Positions 17,027 through 24,591 of a stretch of DNA of 33,445 nucleotides are shown here, in pieces. Position 1 is the stretch's first letter; the number at the start of each line of letters is the position of its first letter. Both the position numbers and the translations under genes were made by a program. The DNA is taken from the NCBI GenBank assembly GCA_016290515.1, contig JAEEUJ010000003.1, positions 1 to 33,445 on the forward strand. The letters are read 5' to 3'. This DNA is from Clostridiaceae bacterium. Its GTDB lineage: Bacteria; Bacillota; Clostridia; Oscillospirales; Acutalibacteraceae. The notes under the pieces were generated by a model that saw nothing but the letters and a program-made list of their open reading frames with translations, did not search any database and was not told where the DNA came from.

Positions 17027-17659
17027 ATGAACCTTATATTATTAGGTGCTCCCGGCGCGGGCAAGGGCACACAGGCTGAAAAGATCTGTGAAAAGCTCTC
17101 CATTCCCGCGATTTCAACGGGTAACATTCTTCGTGAGGCTATTGCCAACGGTACCGAAATGGGACTTAAGGCAAAATCCTTTATCGACGCCGGCAAGCTC
17201 GTTCCCGACGAGGTTGTCATAGGCATAATCAACGAAAGACTGAATAAGGATGACTGCCGTAACGGCTTCATCCTTGACGGTTTTCCGAGAACCATTCCGC
17301 AGGCCGAGGCTCTCGACGAGATGGGCGTTCAGATTGACCGCGTAATCGACATCGAAGTTCCGGATGAAAAGATTGCTTCAAGACTTTCGGGCAGACGCGT
17401 ATGCTTAAAGTGCGGAGCAACCTATCACACCGAGTTCAAGGCTCCCGTTACAGAGGGTATCTGCGACGTATGCGGCGAGAAACTGGTTCAGAGAAAAGAC
17501 GATATGCCCGAGACGGTTCTCGATAGATTAAACACCTATCATGAACAGACCGAACCGTTGAAGGATTACTATGAGAAGAAGGGAATTCTTCACATAGTCG
17601 AGGGTCAGGAGAAGGTAGAGGATACTACCGCTCTTACCTTCAAAGCATTGGAGGATTAA
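17027..17659 (+). CDS. adk: Adenylate kinase, zinc-LID type
   Basis: Adenylate kinase interconverts ATP plus AMP with two ADP. The P-loop GAPGAGKGT spans residues 7-15, and the conserved FILDGFPRT segment follows at 81-89. The LID domain contains four cysteines, C126, C129, C146 and C149 (RRVCLKCGATYH and GICDVCGE), the structural zinc site found in many Gram-positive enzymes but not in E. coli. The length is 210 aa. I use ATG 17027, with AAAGGAG nearby, rather than the upstream in-frame start that overlaps secY. map follows after two bases. Confidence 0.97.
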   Translation: MNLILLGAPGAGKGTQAEKICEKLSIPAISTGNILREAIANGTEMGLKAKSFIDAGKLVPDEVVIGIINERLNKDDCRNGFILDGFPRTIPQAEALDEMGVQIDRVIDIEVPDEKIASRLSGRRVCLKCGATYHTEFKAPVTEGICDVCGEKLVQRKDDMPETVLDRLNTYHEQTEPLKDYYEKKGILHIVEGQEKVEDTTALTFKALED

Positions 17660-17661
17660 GC

Positions 17662-18411
17662 ATGATAGTGCTGAAAACCGCAAGAGAGCTTGAGCTTATC
17701 AGAAAAGCTTGTATAATCTCGGCGGAAGCATTACAGGTGGCAGGCGAGGCAGTCAGGCCGGGCGTCACAACCTGGGAGATTGACAAAATCGCATACGACT
17801 ATATCAAGAAGCAGGGCGCTGAGCCCAACTTCCTGCACTTGTACGATTTCCCTGCCACTGCATGCATTTCCATAAATGATGAGGTCATCCACGGCATTCC
17901 GAGCAAGAAGCGGGTAATCAAAGAGGGCGATATCGTCAGTATCGACCTCGGCGCTAAGGTGGACGGCTATAACGGCGACAATGCTGCCACATTTGCGGCG
18001 GGTAAAATATCCGAAAACGCAAAGCGGCTGTGCGACGTGACTGAGAAAAGCCTTTATCTGGGCATTGAACAGGCGCTCGCAGGCAACAGACTCGGCGATA
18101 TAGGCTACGCTGTACAGAGCTACTGTGAGGAAAACGGCTACGGCGTTATCCGTGAATACACGGGACACGGCGTCGGCGCCAAGCTGCACGAGGACCCCAG
18201 CGTACCGAATTTCGGCACTCCGGGCAGGGGCGCACGCCTGCTGCCGGGAATGGTTATCGCGATAGAGCCGATGATAACCGAAGGCTCCAGAGCGATTAAG
18301 CAGTTACCGGACGGCTGGACCGTCAAGACAAAGGACGGAAAGCTGGCGGCGCATTTTGAGCACACGATAGCAATAACCCCGAACGGTCCGAAGATTCTGA
18401 CTAAGATTTAA
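17662..18411 (+). CDS. map: Methionine aminopeptidase type I
   Basis: This enzyme removes the initiator methionine from new proteins. All five dinuclear-metal ligands can be placed by comparison with E. coli MetAP: D95, D106, H169, E202 and E233, plus the active-site H77. At 249 aa it is the short type Ia form, without an N-terminal zinc or SH3 extension. The start lies two bases after the adk stop, with GGAGG contained in the end of adk, so translation is coupled. Being encoded with ribosomal proteins and SecY fits a role at the nascent chain. Confidence 0.97.
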   Translation: MIVLKTARELELIRKACIISAEALQVAGEAVRPGVTTWEIDKIAYDYIKKQGAEPNFLHLYDFPATACISINDEVIHGIPSKKRVIKEGDIVSIDLGAKVDGYNGDNAATFAAGKISENAKRLCDVTEKSLYLGIEQALAGNRLGDIGYAVQSYCEENGYGVIREYTGHGVGAKLHEDPSVPNFGTPGRGARLLPGMVIAIEPMITEGSRAIKQLPDGWTVKTKDGKLAAHFEHTIAITPNGPKILTKI

Positions 18412-18415
18412 GGAC

Positions 18416-18652
18416 ATGGAAAAGGGCACGGTTGTTATCTCGCTCAGGGGCAGGGACAAAGACCTGCTTATGTGCGTAGTAGGTGTAAACGAAAGCGGCG
18501 TTTCAGTGTGCGACGGGAAGCAGCGGAAGCTCTCAAAGCCGAAGCTCAAAAATCCAAAGCACGTCAGAGCGCTCGCCAAAAGACTGACCGCTGAGCAGAT
18601 GCTCACGGACAGGGCAATCAGAAAAGCGTTAAAGTTTATTTCGGAGGCTTAA
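18416..18652 (+). CDS. KOW-domain RNA-binding protein (L14e/L6e/L27e-like)
   Basis: A 78-aa basic protein. The N-terminal third, from [20 protein letters not shown] to [17 protein letters not shown], looks like a KOW/SH3-type barrel related to the eukaryotic and archaeal L14e group. The rest is a short helix rich in lysine and arginine. Firmicutes commonly carry such a gene between map and infA, and its role is not well settled; association with the ribosome is the usual inference. It starts four bases after map and ends one base before infA, so it is firmly part of the superoperon. No clear Shine-Dalgarno is seen apart from AAGGACA just before the ATG. Confidence 0.85.
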   Translation: MEKGTVVISLRGRDKDLLMCVVGVNESGVSVCDGKQRKLSKPKLKNPKHVRALAKRLTAEQMLTDRAIRKALKFISEA

Positions 18653-18653
18653 T

Positions 18654-18872
18654 ATGTCAAAACAAGACATGATTGAAATTGAAGGTACAGTCGTTGAAGC
18701 GCTGCCTAACGCAGTATTCCTGGTAGAGCTTGAAAACGGACACAAAATTACCGCCCATATTTCCGGTAAGCTGAGGATGAATTTCATCCGCATTCTTCCG
18801 GGCGATAAAGTAACGGTCGAGATGTCGCCGTATGACCTTACTCGCGGGCGTATTACATGGCGATCAAAATAA
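18654..18872 (+). CDS. infA: Translation initiation factor IF-1
   Basis: IF-1 binds the A site of the 30S subunit during initiation and assists IF-2 and IF-3. The 72-aa protein is a single S1-type OB fold, with [20 protein letters not shown] early, [19 protein letters not shown] in the middle and the end [13 protein letters not shown], which is near-invariant. GGAGGC precedes the ATG. It starts one base after the KOW gene. A 37-nt gap then leads to rpmJ, matching the common infA-rpmJ-rpsM order. Confidence 0.97.
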   Translation: MSKQDMIEIEGTVVEALPNAVFLVELENGHKITAHISGKLRMNFIRILPGDKVTVEMSPYDLTRGRITWRSK

Positions 18873-18909
18873 GCAATTACATTTATTAATCACTTAGGAG
18901 GTAAACAAA

Positions 18910-19023
18910 ATGAAAGTCAGACCTTCTGTCAAGAAAATGTGTGATAAGTGCAAAATCATTAAGCGCAAGGGTAAGGTAATGGTTATCTGCGAAAACCCGA
19001 AGCATAAGCAGCGTCAGGGCTGA
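18910..19023 (+). CDS. rpmJ: 50S ribosomal protein L36, zinc type
   Basis: L36 is the smallest large-subunit protein. The reading frame from ATG 18910 to TGA 19021-19023 encodes 37 aa beginning [20 protein letters not shown] and ending NPKHKQRQG. The zinc site is C11, C14, C27 and H32. TAGGAGG lies just upstream. It is a genuine gene despite its small size. It is followed by a 111-nt gap with two strong hairpins, the longest gene-free stretch inside the superoperon, before rpsM. Confidence 0.96.
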   Translation: MKVRPSVKKMCDKCKIIKRKGKVMVICENPKHKQRQG

Positions 19024-19041
19024 TTAATCAGTTAATGACTG

Positions 19042-19108
19042 TATCGTTGTTAAAGATCTAAACAACGATATGTAGCTTATCCACGACATTGAATTGGGTT
19101 TAACCCAA
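19042..19108 (+). promoter_or_regulatory. Two hairpins in the rpmJ-rpsM gap (candidate alpha-operon leader element)
   Basis: The first hairpin is a perfect 10-bp stem, TATCGTTGTT (19042-19051) with AACAACGATA (19061-19070), and a 9-nt loop. The second is TTGGG (19094-19098) with CCCAA (19104-19108) around TTTAA. Neither has a T-tract, so these are not terminators. In E. coli the region before rpsM holds the S4-binding pseudoknot that controls the alpha operon; rpsD is in this operon here too, so an analogous control element is plausible but unproven. Confidence 0.45.
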
Positions 19109-19134
19109 CATTATTAATGGAGGTGCAACTCTAA

Positions 19135-19503
19135 ATGGCACGTATTTCAGGTGTTGATTTGCCGAGAGACAAGAGAGTAGAAATAGGTCTTACCTATATT
19201 TACGGCATCGGCAGAAAAACTGCAAGCGACATTATTGCCGCAACAGGTGTAAATCCCGACACTCGTGTTAAGGATTTGACTGAAGAAGATGTAGCTAAGC
19301 TGCGTGAGTATATCGACCACAACGTCAAGGTTGAGGGTGACCTTCGCCGTGACACAGCTTTCGACATTAAGAGATTGGTAGAAATCGGTTGCTACCGCGG
19401 TATCCGTCATCGCAAGGGTCTCCCCGTAAGAGGTCAGACCTCTAAGAACAATGCGCGTACACGCAAGGGCCCGAAGAAGACAATCGCTAACAAGAAGAAG
19501 TAA
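19135..19503 (+). CDS. rpsM: 30S ribosomal protein S13
   Basis: S13 lies in the head of the small subunit, contacting the P-site tRNA and S19. The protein is 122 aa, with [20 protein letters not shown] and the helix-hairpin-helix region [20 protein letters not shown], ending in the signature [20 protein letters not shown] and a basic tail. TGGAGGTG precedes the ATG. It is the first gene of the alpha part of the superoperon, preceded by the hairpin-bearing gap. Confidence 0.97.
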   Translation: MARISGVDLPRDKRVEIGLTYIYGIGRKTASDIIAATGVNPDTRVKDLTEEDVAKLREYIDHNVKVEGDLRRDTAFDIKRLVEIGCYRGIRHRKGLPVRGQTSKNNARTRKGPKKTIANKKK

Positions 19504-19519
19504 GAGGAGGGAATTGTAA

Positions 19520-19921
19520 ATGGCTACCAAAGCAACAGCTAAAAAGGGTTCGCGCAAACGTCGTGAACGCAAGAATATTGAAAAAGGTGCAGCTCATATT
19601 CAATCCACCTTCAACAACACAATAGTTACCATCACCGACACTCAGGGCAACGCAGTTTCATGGGCATCGGCAGGTGAGATGGGCTTCAGAGGATCCAAGA
19701 AGTCTACTCCCTTCGCAGCTCAGACAGCAGCCGAGACAGCAGCTAAAATCGCTGTTGACCACGGTATGAAGACTATTGAGGTTTACGTCAAAGGCCCCGG
19801 CTCAGGACGTGAAGCAGCTATCCGTGCGCTTCAGGCAGCAGGCTTGGAAGTAACTATGATTAAAGACGTTACCCCCATTCCTCACAACGGATGCCGTCCG
19901 CCCAAGAGAAGACGCGTTTGA
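19520..19921 (+). CDS. rpsK: 30S ribosomal protein S11
   Basis: S11 forms part of the 30S platform and contacts mRNA near the E site. The protein is 133 aa: a basic N-terminus ([15 protein letters not shown]), the central [20 protein letters not shown], and the C-terminal signature [27 protein letters not shown] precedes the ATG. Gene order rpsM-rpsK-rpsD-rpoA-rplQ matches the classical alpha operon. Nothing unusual is seen. Confidence 0.97.
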   Translation: MATKATAKKGSRKRRERKNIEKGAAHIQSTFNNTIVTITDTQGNAVSWASAGEMGFRGSKKSTPFAAQTAAETAAKIAVDHGMKTIEVYVKGPGSGREAAIRALQAAGLEVTMIKDVTPIPHNGCRPPKRRRV

Positions 19922-19943
19922 TTTTATAAGGAGGAATTGTTAA

Positions 19944-20546
19944 ATGGCCAGAAACACATCGCCAGTTGCAAAGCGCTGCAAGGCTCTCGGTCTTTCTCCG
20001 GCTACCCTCGGTTACGCTAAGAAGGAAACTAACCGTAACCCCAAGGGCACTATGAGAAGAAAGCAGTCTGAATACGCTACTCAGCTCAACGAAAAGCAAA
20101 AGGTTAAGTTTATATACGGTATGCTTGAAAAGCAGTTCCGTTCATATTATGAAAAGGCAGCCAAGATGCCCGGCAAGACCGGTGAAAATCTTCTCGCTCT
20201 CTGCGAGCGCCGCCTTGACAACGTTGTATTCCACCTCGGTTTCGCTACTACCCGCCGTCAGGCCCGTCAGTTAGTAACTCACGGTCACTTCACGGTTGAC
20301 GGTAAGAAGGTTGATATCCCTTCATACCAGGTTAAGCCCGGCCAGGTTATCGCAGTCAAGGAGAAGAGCCGTTCTTCAAGCATATTCCAGCGCCTTACCG
20401 GTGAGGACGCAGCGTTCGTAACCGTACCCGCTTGGATGGAAAAGGATGAAAACGAGCTCAAGGGCAAGATCGTAAGAATGCCCACACGCGAGGACATCGA
20501 CTATCCCGTCGAGGAGCACCTCATCGTCGAGCTTTATTCGAAATAA
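19944..20546 (+). CDS. rpsD: 30S ribosomal protein S4, zinc-free type
   Basis: S4 starts assembly of the 5' domain of 16S rRNA and, in E. coli, represses the alpha operon. The 200-aa protein has only one cysteine in the N-terminal region (C12), so it is the zinc-free form. The S4 RNA-binding domain lies at about residues 88-150 (ERRLDNVVFHLGFATTRRQA then VTHGHFTVDGKKV). AAGGAGG precedes the ATG. Unlike Bacillus subtilis, where rpsD stands alone, it is here between rpsK and rpoA, as in most clostridia. A 74-nt gap with a hairpin separates it from rpoA. Confidence 0.97.
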   Translation: MARNTSPVAKRCKALGLSPATLGYAKKETNRNPKGTMRRKQSEYATQLNEKQKVKFIYGMLEKQFRSYYEKAAKMPGKTGENLLALCERRLDNVVFHLGFATTRRQARQLVTHGHFTVDGKKVDIPSYQVKPGQVIAVKEKSRSSSIFQRLTGEDAAFVTVPAWMEKDENELKGKIVRMPTREDIDYPVEEHLIVELYSK

Positions 20547-20583
20547 TAACCTTTCGCTATTTTCAAAATTTAAATATTTCATT

Positions 20584-20602
20584 TGTTCACCTTTGGTGAG
20601 CA
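20584..20602 (+). other. Hairpin upstream of rpoA
   Basis: TGTTCACC (20584-20591), loop TTT and GGTGAGCA (20595-20602) form an 8-bp stem with one G-U pair, ending 9 nt before the AGGAGG of rpoA. There is no T-tract. It could be a processing site or adjust rpoA translation relative to rpsD; function is inference only. Confidence 0.4.
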
Positions 20603-20620
20603 GAGTTTAGGAGGCTTTTT

Positions 20621-21571
20621 ATGATAGGAATTGATAAGCCCAGCATTGAAGCTCTCGATTTAACCGATGACGGCGTATACGGTAAGTTCGTCATGGAACC
20701 GCTCGAGAGAGGTTACGGCACAACTATCGGCAACTCGCTTCGCCGCGTTCTGCTTTCCTCTCTGCCCGGATATGCGATTACATCCGTTAAGATTGACGGT
20801 GTTCTTCACGAGTTTTCCGCTATTGACGGAGTAAAGGAAGACGTTACCGAAATCGTTCTTAACCTTAAGGGCGTAATCCTTAAGATTCACGGCGACGGTC
20901 CCAAGACCATCTATATCGACGCTAACGGTAAATGCGAAGTTACAGCAGCAGATATTAAGGCTGATTCAGACGTTGAAATCCTTAACCCCGAGCACCATAT
21001 CGCGACTCTGTCCGACGGCGCTTCGCTTAAGATGGAAATGACTGCCGACAAGGGCAGAGGCTATGTTTCCGCTGAGAGAAACAAGCAGATGATGCAGCCG
21101 ATTATCGGCGTTATTGCTATCGACTCAATTTACACACCCGTGTTAAAGGTCAACTATACAGTTGAGAATACCCGTGTAGGTCAGATTACCGACTTTGACA
21201 AGCTTTCGCTTGAGTGCTGGACCGACGGTACGATTTCCGCCAAGGAAGCCGTATCACTCGGCGCCAAGATTCTCAACGAGCACCTTAATCTCTTCATCGA
21301 GCTTTCCGAAGAGGCAGGCAACACAGAGGTTATGGTTGTTAAGTCTGACGACGGCAAGGGCAAGACTCTCGAGATGACTATTGAAGAACTCGACCTTTCG
21401 GTACGTTCGTTCAACTGCCTGAAGAGAGCCGGCATCAACACGGTTGAAGATCTTATCAGCAAGACAGAAGAAGATATGATGAAGGTGAGAAACCTTGGCA
21501 GAAAGTCCCTCGACGAGGTTGTTGCCAAGCTCGATTCACTCGGCTTCAATCTTCGCAAGGAAGACGAATAA
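20621..21571 (+). CDS. rpoA: DNA-directed RNA polymerase subunit alpha
   Basis: The alpha subunit dimer scaffolds RNA polymerase assembly and binds UP elements and activators. The 316-aa protein has the N-terminal assembly domain (residues 1 to about 230) with [20 protein letters not shown], and a C-terminal domain (about 250-316) with [20 protein letters not shown] and [19 protein letters not shown], the helix-hairpin-helix that contacts DNA. AGGAGG lies nine bases before the ATG. The gene is in its normal alpha-operon place; rplQ follows after 15 nt. Confidence 0.98.
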   Translation: MIGIDKPSIEALDLTDDGVYGKFVMEPLERGYGTTIGNSLRRVLLSSLPGYAITSVKIDGVLHEFSAIDGVKEDVTEIVLNLKGVILKIHGDGPKTIYIDANGKCEVTAADIKADSDVEILNPEHHIATLSDGASLKMEMTADKGRGYVSAERNKQMMQPIIGVIAIDSIYTPVLKVNYTVENTRVGQITDFDKLSLECWTDGTISAKEAVSLGAKILNEHLNLFIELSEEAGNTEVMVVKSDDGKGKTLEMTIEELDLSVRSFNCLKRAGINTVEDLISKTEEDMMKVRNLGRKSLDEVVAKLDSLGFNLRKEDE

Positions 21572-21586
21572 AAGGAGGTATTTGAA

Positions 21587-22204
21587 ATGCCCGGTACAAG
21601 AAAACTCGGCAGACCTACCGATCACCGCAGAGCTATGCTCAGAGGCTTGGTAACATACTTGCTTGAAAACGGCAAGGTTGAAACTACTGTTACAAGGGCT
21701 AAAGAGGTTCGCGCAATGGCTGAGAAAATGATCACCATTGCTAAAGATAATACTTTGCACGCAAGAAGACAGGTACTTGCTTACGTTACCATCGAGGACG
21801 TAGTCAAGAAGCTGTTCGACGAAATTGCTCCCAAGTATCAGGATGTTAACGGCGGTTACACCCGCATTATAAAGACAGGCACACGCCGCGGCGACGCAGC
21901 AGAGATGGCTATCATCGAGCTCGTTGAGCCCAAGGCGGAGGAAAAGAAGCCTGCCAAGAAGACTCCCGCTAAGGCGGCAGCCAAGAAGACAACCTCGACC
22001 AAGAAGGCTGCTCCCAAGGCAGAGGAAAAGGTTGAGGAAGTTAAGGAAGAGGCCGAGGCAGCCGTTGAGGCAGTCGAGGAAGCTCCCGCAGCAGTCGAAG
22101 AGGCAGCAGAGGCTGTTGAAGAGACCGCTGAAGCAGCAGTTGAGGAAGCAGCAGAAGTTGTTGAAGAAGCAGCTGAAGCAGCAACCGAGGAGACCGCTGA
22201 ATAA
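21587..22204 (+). CDS. rplQ: 50S ribosomal protein L17 with long low-complexity C-terminal tail
   Basis: L17 binds near the tunnel exit. Residues 1-114 are a normal L17 ([20 protein letters not shown] to [15 protein letters not shown]). The protein then continues for about 90 residues that ordinary L17 lacks. Residues 115-144 are basic and rich in Lys, Ala, Pro and Thr ([15 protein letters not shown]), like histone H1 tails. Residues 145-205 are acidic Ala, Glu and Val repeats with a seven-residue period ([14 protein letters not shown]), predicted to be helical. The total of 205 aa compares with 112-130 aa usually; mycobacterial L17 is also extended. AAGGAGGT precedes the ATG. The frame is open and codon use fits, so this is not an assembly artefact by eye. 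Confidence 0.93.
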   Translation: MPGTRKLGRPTDHRRAMLRGLVTYLLENGKVETTVTRAKEVRAMAEKMITIAKDNTLHARRQVLAYVTIEDVVKKLFDEIAPKYQDVNGGYTRIIKTGTRRGDAAEMAIIELVEPKAEEKKPAKKTPAKAAAKKTTSTKKAAPKAEEKVEEVKEEAEAAVEAVEEAPAAVEEAAEAVEETAEAAVEEAAEVVEEAAEAATEETAE

Positions 22205-22219
22205 TTCAATCATTAAAAA

Positions 22220-22248
22220 CCCCCGTTCTTTTGAACGGGGACTTTTTT
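22220..22248 (+). terminator. Terminator of the S10-spc-alpha superoperon
   Basis: CCCCGTTC (22221-22228), loop TTTT and GAACGGGG (22233-22240) form a perfect 8-bp GC-rich stem, followed by AC and six T. It lies 16 nt after the rplQ stop and is the first strong terminator seen after the rpsJ promoter. Confidence 0.95.
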
Positions 22249-22287
22249 AGGCGAAGGACGGTTTCTGTTAATTTAAGCCGCCCTTCC

Positions 22288-22316
22288 TTGACAATAAATA
22301 CGGCGGATATTATAAT
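22288..22316 (+). promoter_or_regulatory. Perfect-consensus sigma-A promoter
   Basis: TTGACA (22288-22293) and TATAAT (22311-22316) are separated by exactly 17 nt, an exact match to consensus in both boxes. The predicted start near 22323 gives a short leader with GGAGGA (22341-22346) before the ATG at 22357 of the surface-protein gene. Confidence 0.85.
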
Positions 22317-22356
22317 CAAATTATGACAATTTGTTTTGGCGGAGGACGGCAAAAAA

Positions 22357-24591
22357 ATGAAAAAAACAATCGCAAAGCTTTTATGTACATTACTGGTTTT
22401 AGCCCTTTTGATTCCAATTGCGGCTTTGCCTGTTTCTGCCTCGGATGACGGGCTCTTTTTCGTATATTGCGGTGAAAAGAGTTTGTTGCGCTTCCCTGTT
22501 GACGACGCATATTTTCCCGAGAAAGACGGCAGTCATTATACTGTAAACCGATTCTATTCCAATCCGAATTCGGACGTTACGTTCTTTTCTCAGCTTTCGA
22601 GCGCTCAGAAGAGAATCTATAACGCTCTGCTGAATTCGAGGATGGGACTTGACGCGCCCGAATTCGAGCAGGACGGCACCGTATTGGGCAGACGTATAGA
22701 TATTCCGTTTTCCGACTTTAAGCTGGCATCCACCAGCTATGAGACCTTGATGAGCATCATCGACAGGAACGTTGTTTTTGCAATTTCCTCACTTATGGAG
22801 GACTACCCCGAATTCTTCTGGGTAGGCGGCTATGGCTACGGTATGGCGCTGGGATACAGAAACGGTCAGTACTACCTTGATACGCTGGTACTGATATTAA
22901 TGGCTAATCCCTATGCGTATGAAAACTGGGACAGCATTGAAGACGACTATAATTACCTTAACACTAAAATCGATGAGTTTGAAATTGAGGGTAATACGCG
23001 TTACGAAAAGCTTCTCTCGATTCACGACAGTATATGTGAGCAGGCTGATTATGACTTCACGTTTGTTCTTCCTCACGCTTATGATCCGTTAGGCATATTT
23101 GTCGATCCGAACGATTTTGTTTGCGAAGGATATTCGGAAATATTCAAGCTTCTTTGCGACCGTGAGGGGATTCCCTGTGTTTGCGTTGTCGGAGAAGGCG
23201 GCTATGGGGACAACACGGGCGCACACAAATGGAACTATGTCCAGATGGAGGACGGTCAATGGTACGGTGTTGACGTAACCTGGGACGATCAGGATGAAAT
23301 ATTACACGATTATTTCCTTGTCGGCAGCGAATCAAGAAGCGAAGCCTATTTCGGACATCATATGTTTTCCGAGGAGCATGTAGCTTCGGGCGCTCTGTTT
23401 ATGGGGGTCAGATACCGATTAAGTTACCCGACACTGAGCAAAACGGGTTACTACTGTCAGGACGGAAGACCCGTGAGTTCGGACGGACTCTGGCGTTATC
23501 AGATGCTTGACGACGGCACAGTTTCAATATGCTCCGGTGTTTGCGACACGAAGGCATATCTTGGCAGCGCACAGGATGTTACCGTTCCGACGGAAATAGA
23601 CGGATATACCGTCAGCGAGCTTGGAACCTCGGCTTTTGCTCACTGTGAAAATGTGCGAAGCGTAACTGTTCCGGATTCGATTAAGTCAATCGGCAGATTT
23701 TCTTTTGAGGGCAGCAGTGTCGAGCGGGTTGTTCTTCCGCAGGGTATAAAAAGCATACCGTTCGGCGCATTTTCGGACTGTTCTCTTAAGGAAATAACTG
23801 TACCCGACAGTGTTGAAACGATTGAAAGGCAAGCATTTGAGAAATGCGATTTGCTGAAAACGGTTATTCTCCCGGATGCCGTTACCGATATTCCTGATTT
23901 CGCCTTTTCGGGATGCAGCTCACTGACGAGTATTCGTTTGGGAGAGTCAACGTCCTCAATCGGACAGTCCGCTTTTGAGGGTTGTAAAAAGCTTCAATCT
24001 GTTGACATTAGCGGTGTATCTTCAATCGGACCGAACGCTTTTGCCGGATGCGCGGCACTTGAGAGCATCGCCTTATCAGCCGCTTTAACAACAATTGAAA
24101 CGAAGGCATTCTGCGAGTGCAGCAGCCTGCGCGACGTAACATTGCCTGACTCGCTTGAATCAATCGGCGATGCTGCGTTTTACAAATGCGTTGCACTCGA
24201 GAAAATTTATATTCCGGCGGGTGTTGCCGAAATTCCGAAATCCGCTTTTCTGAAGTCGGGACTCAAAGAGATATACGGCTATCACGGCACGGGCGCCGAA
24301 ACGTATTCGAGTGCATACGGTATTAGTTTTATACCGCTTGACGATTACGACTGTGAGGCGGGCATACACTGTTACAAATCTCACCGCAGCCCCGACGAAA
24401 CCGTCTATGAATGCCTGCTCTGTTCAGACAGCTATACCGAGCCTTTGCCTGAACTCAGTGTTGACGGCAGTGTAACGGTAAACGCCGATATCGACTGCAA
24501 AGACGAGAATCAGATTTACTATATTTGCTTTGAGCCCGACAATGACGGCTTGTATGAGTTTTCATTTGATGGAACGGATGGTAGTTTTTAG
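22357..24591 (+). CDS. Surface protein: transglutaminase-like plus LRR_5 repeats, cut short by in-frame TAG
   Basis: The 744-aa product starts with a signal peptide (residues 1-30, KKTIAKLLCTLLVLALLIPI). A transglutaminase-like/CEP1-type domain follows at about 220-312, with a complete Cys-His-Asp triad placed at C256 (DFVCEGYS), H290 (GAHKWNYV) and D306 (GVDVTWDD). Residues 408-660 hold about ten BspA-type LRR_5 repeats of roughly 23 residues (ITVPDSVETIERQAFEKC and similar). The end enters a beta-rich domain and stops at TAG in codon 745. The frame continues immediately with the rest of that domain and three SLH motifs. Start ATG 22357 is used because GGAGGA precedes it; a TTG 21 bases upstream is unlikely. 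Without SLH the product would be secreted rather than wall-bound. Confidence 0.85.
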   Translation: MKKTIAKLLCTLLVLALLIPIAALPVSASDDGLFFVYCGEKSLLRFPVDDAYFPEKDGSHYTVNRFYSNPNSDVTFFSQLSSAQKRIYNALLNSRMGLDAPEFEQDGTVLGRRIDIPFSDFKLASTSYETLMSIIDRNVVFAISSLMEDYPEFFWVGGYGYGMALGYRNGQYYLDTLVLILMANPYAYENWDSIEDDYNYLNTKIDEFEIEGNTRYEKLLSIHDSICEQADYDFTFVLPHAYDPLGIFVDPNDFVCEGYSEIFKLLCDREGIPCVCVVGEGGYGDNTGAHKWNYVQMEDGQWYGVDVTWDDQDEILHDYFLVGSESRSEAYFGHHMFSEEHVASGALFMGVRYRLSYPTLSKTGYYCQDGRPVSSDGLWRYQMLDDGTVSICSGVCDTKAYLGSAQDVTVPTEIDGYTVSELGTSAFAHCENVRSVTVPDSIKSIGRFSFEGSSVERVVLPQGIKSIPFGAFSDCSLKEITVPDSVETIERQAFEKCDLLKTVILPDAVTDIPDFAFSGCSSLTSIRLGESTSSIGQSAFEGCKKLQSVDISGVSSIGPNAFAGCAALESIALSAALTTIETKAFCECSSLRDVTLPDSLESIGDAAFYKCVALEKIYIPAGVAEIPKSAFLKSGLKEIYGYHGTGAETYSSAYGISFIPLDDYDCEAGIHCYKSHRSPDETVYECLLCSDSYTEPLPELSVDGSVTVNADIDCKDENQIYYICFEPDNDGLYEFSFDGTDGSF

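Noticed and set aside
21536-22213. Long open frames antisense to, or shifted from, rplQ
   Set aside because: They arise from the repetitive Ala/Glu/Val codons of the L17 tail read on other frames. The translations are low-complexity Cys/Leu, Ser/Ala or Arg/Pro strings with no ribosome binding site.
24589-24591. Possible genome-wide recoding of TAG as a sense codon
   Set aside because: TAG ends at least two other genes here in a normal way: the YjdF-like gene (1350-1352, just before a terminator) and the MelB-type transporter (29331-29333). General TAG reassignment is therefore unlikely; local read-through remains possible.
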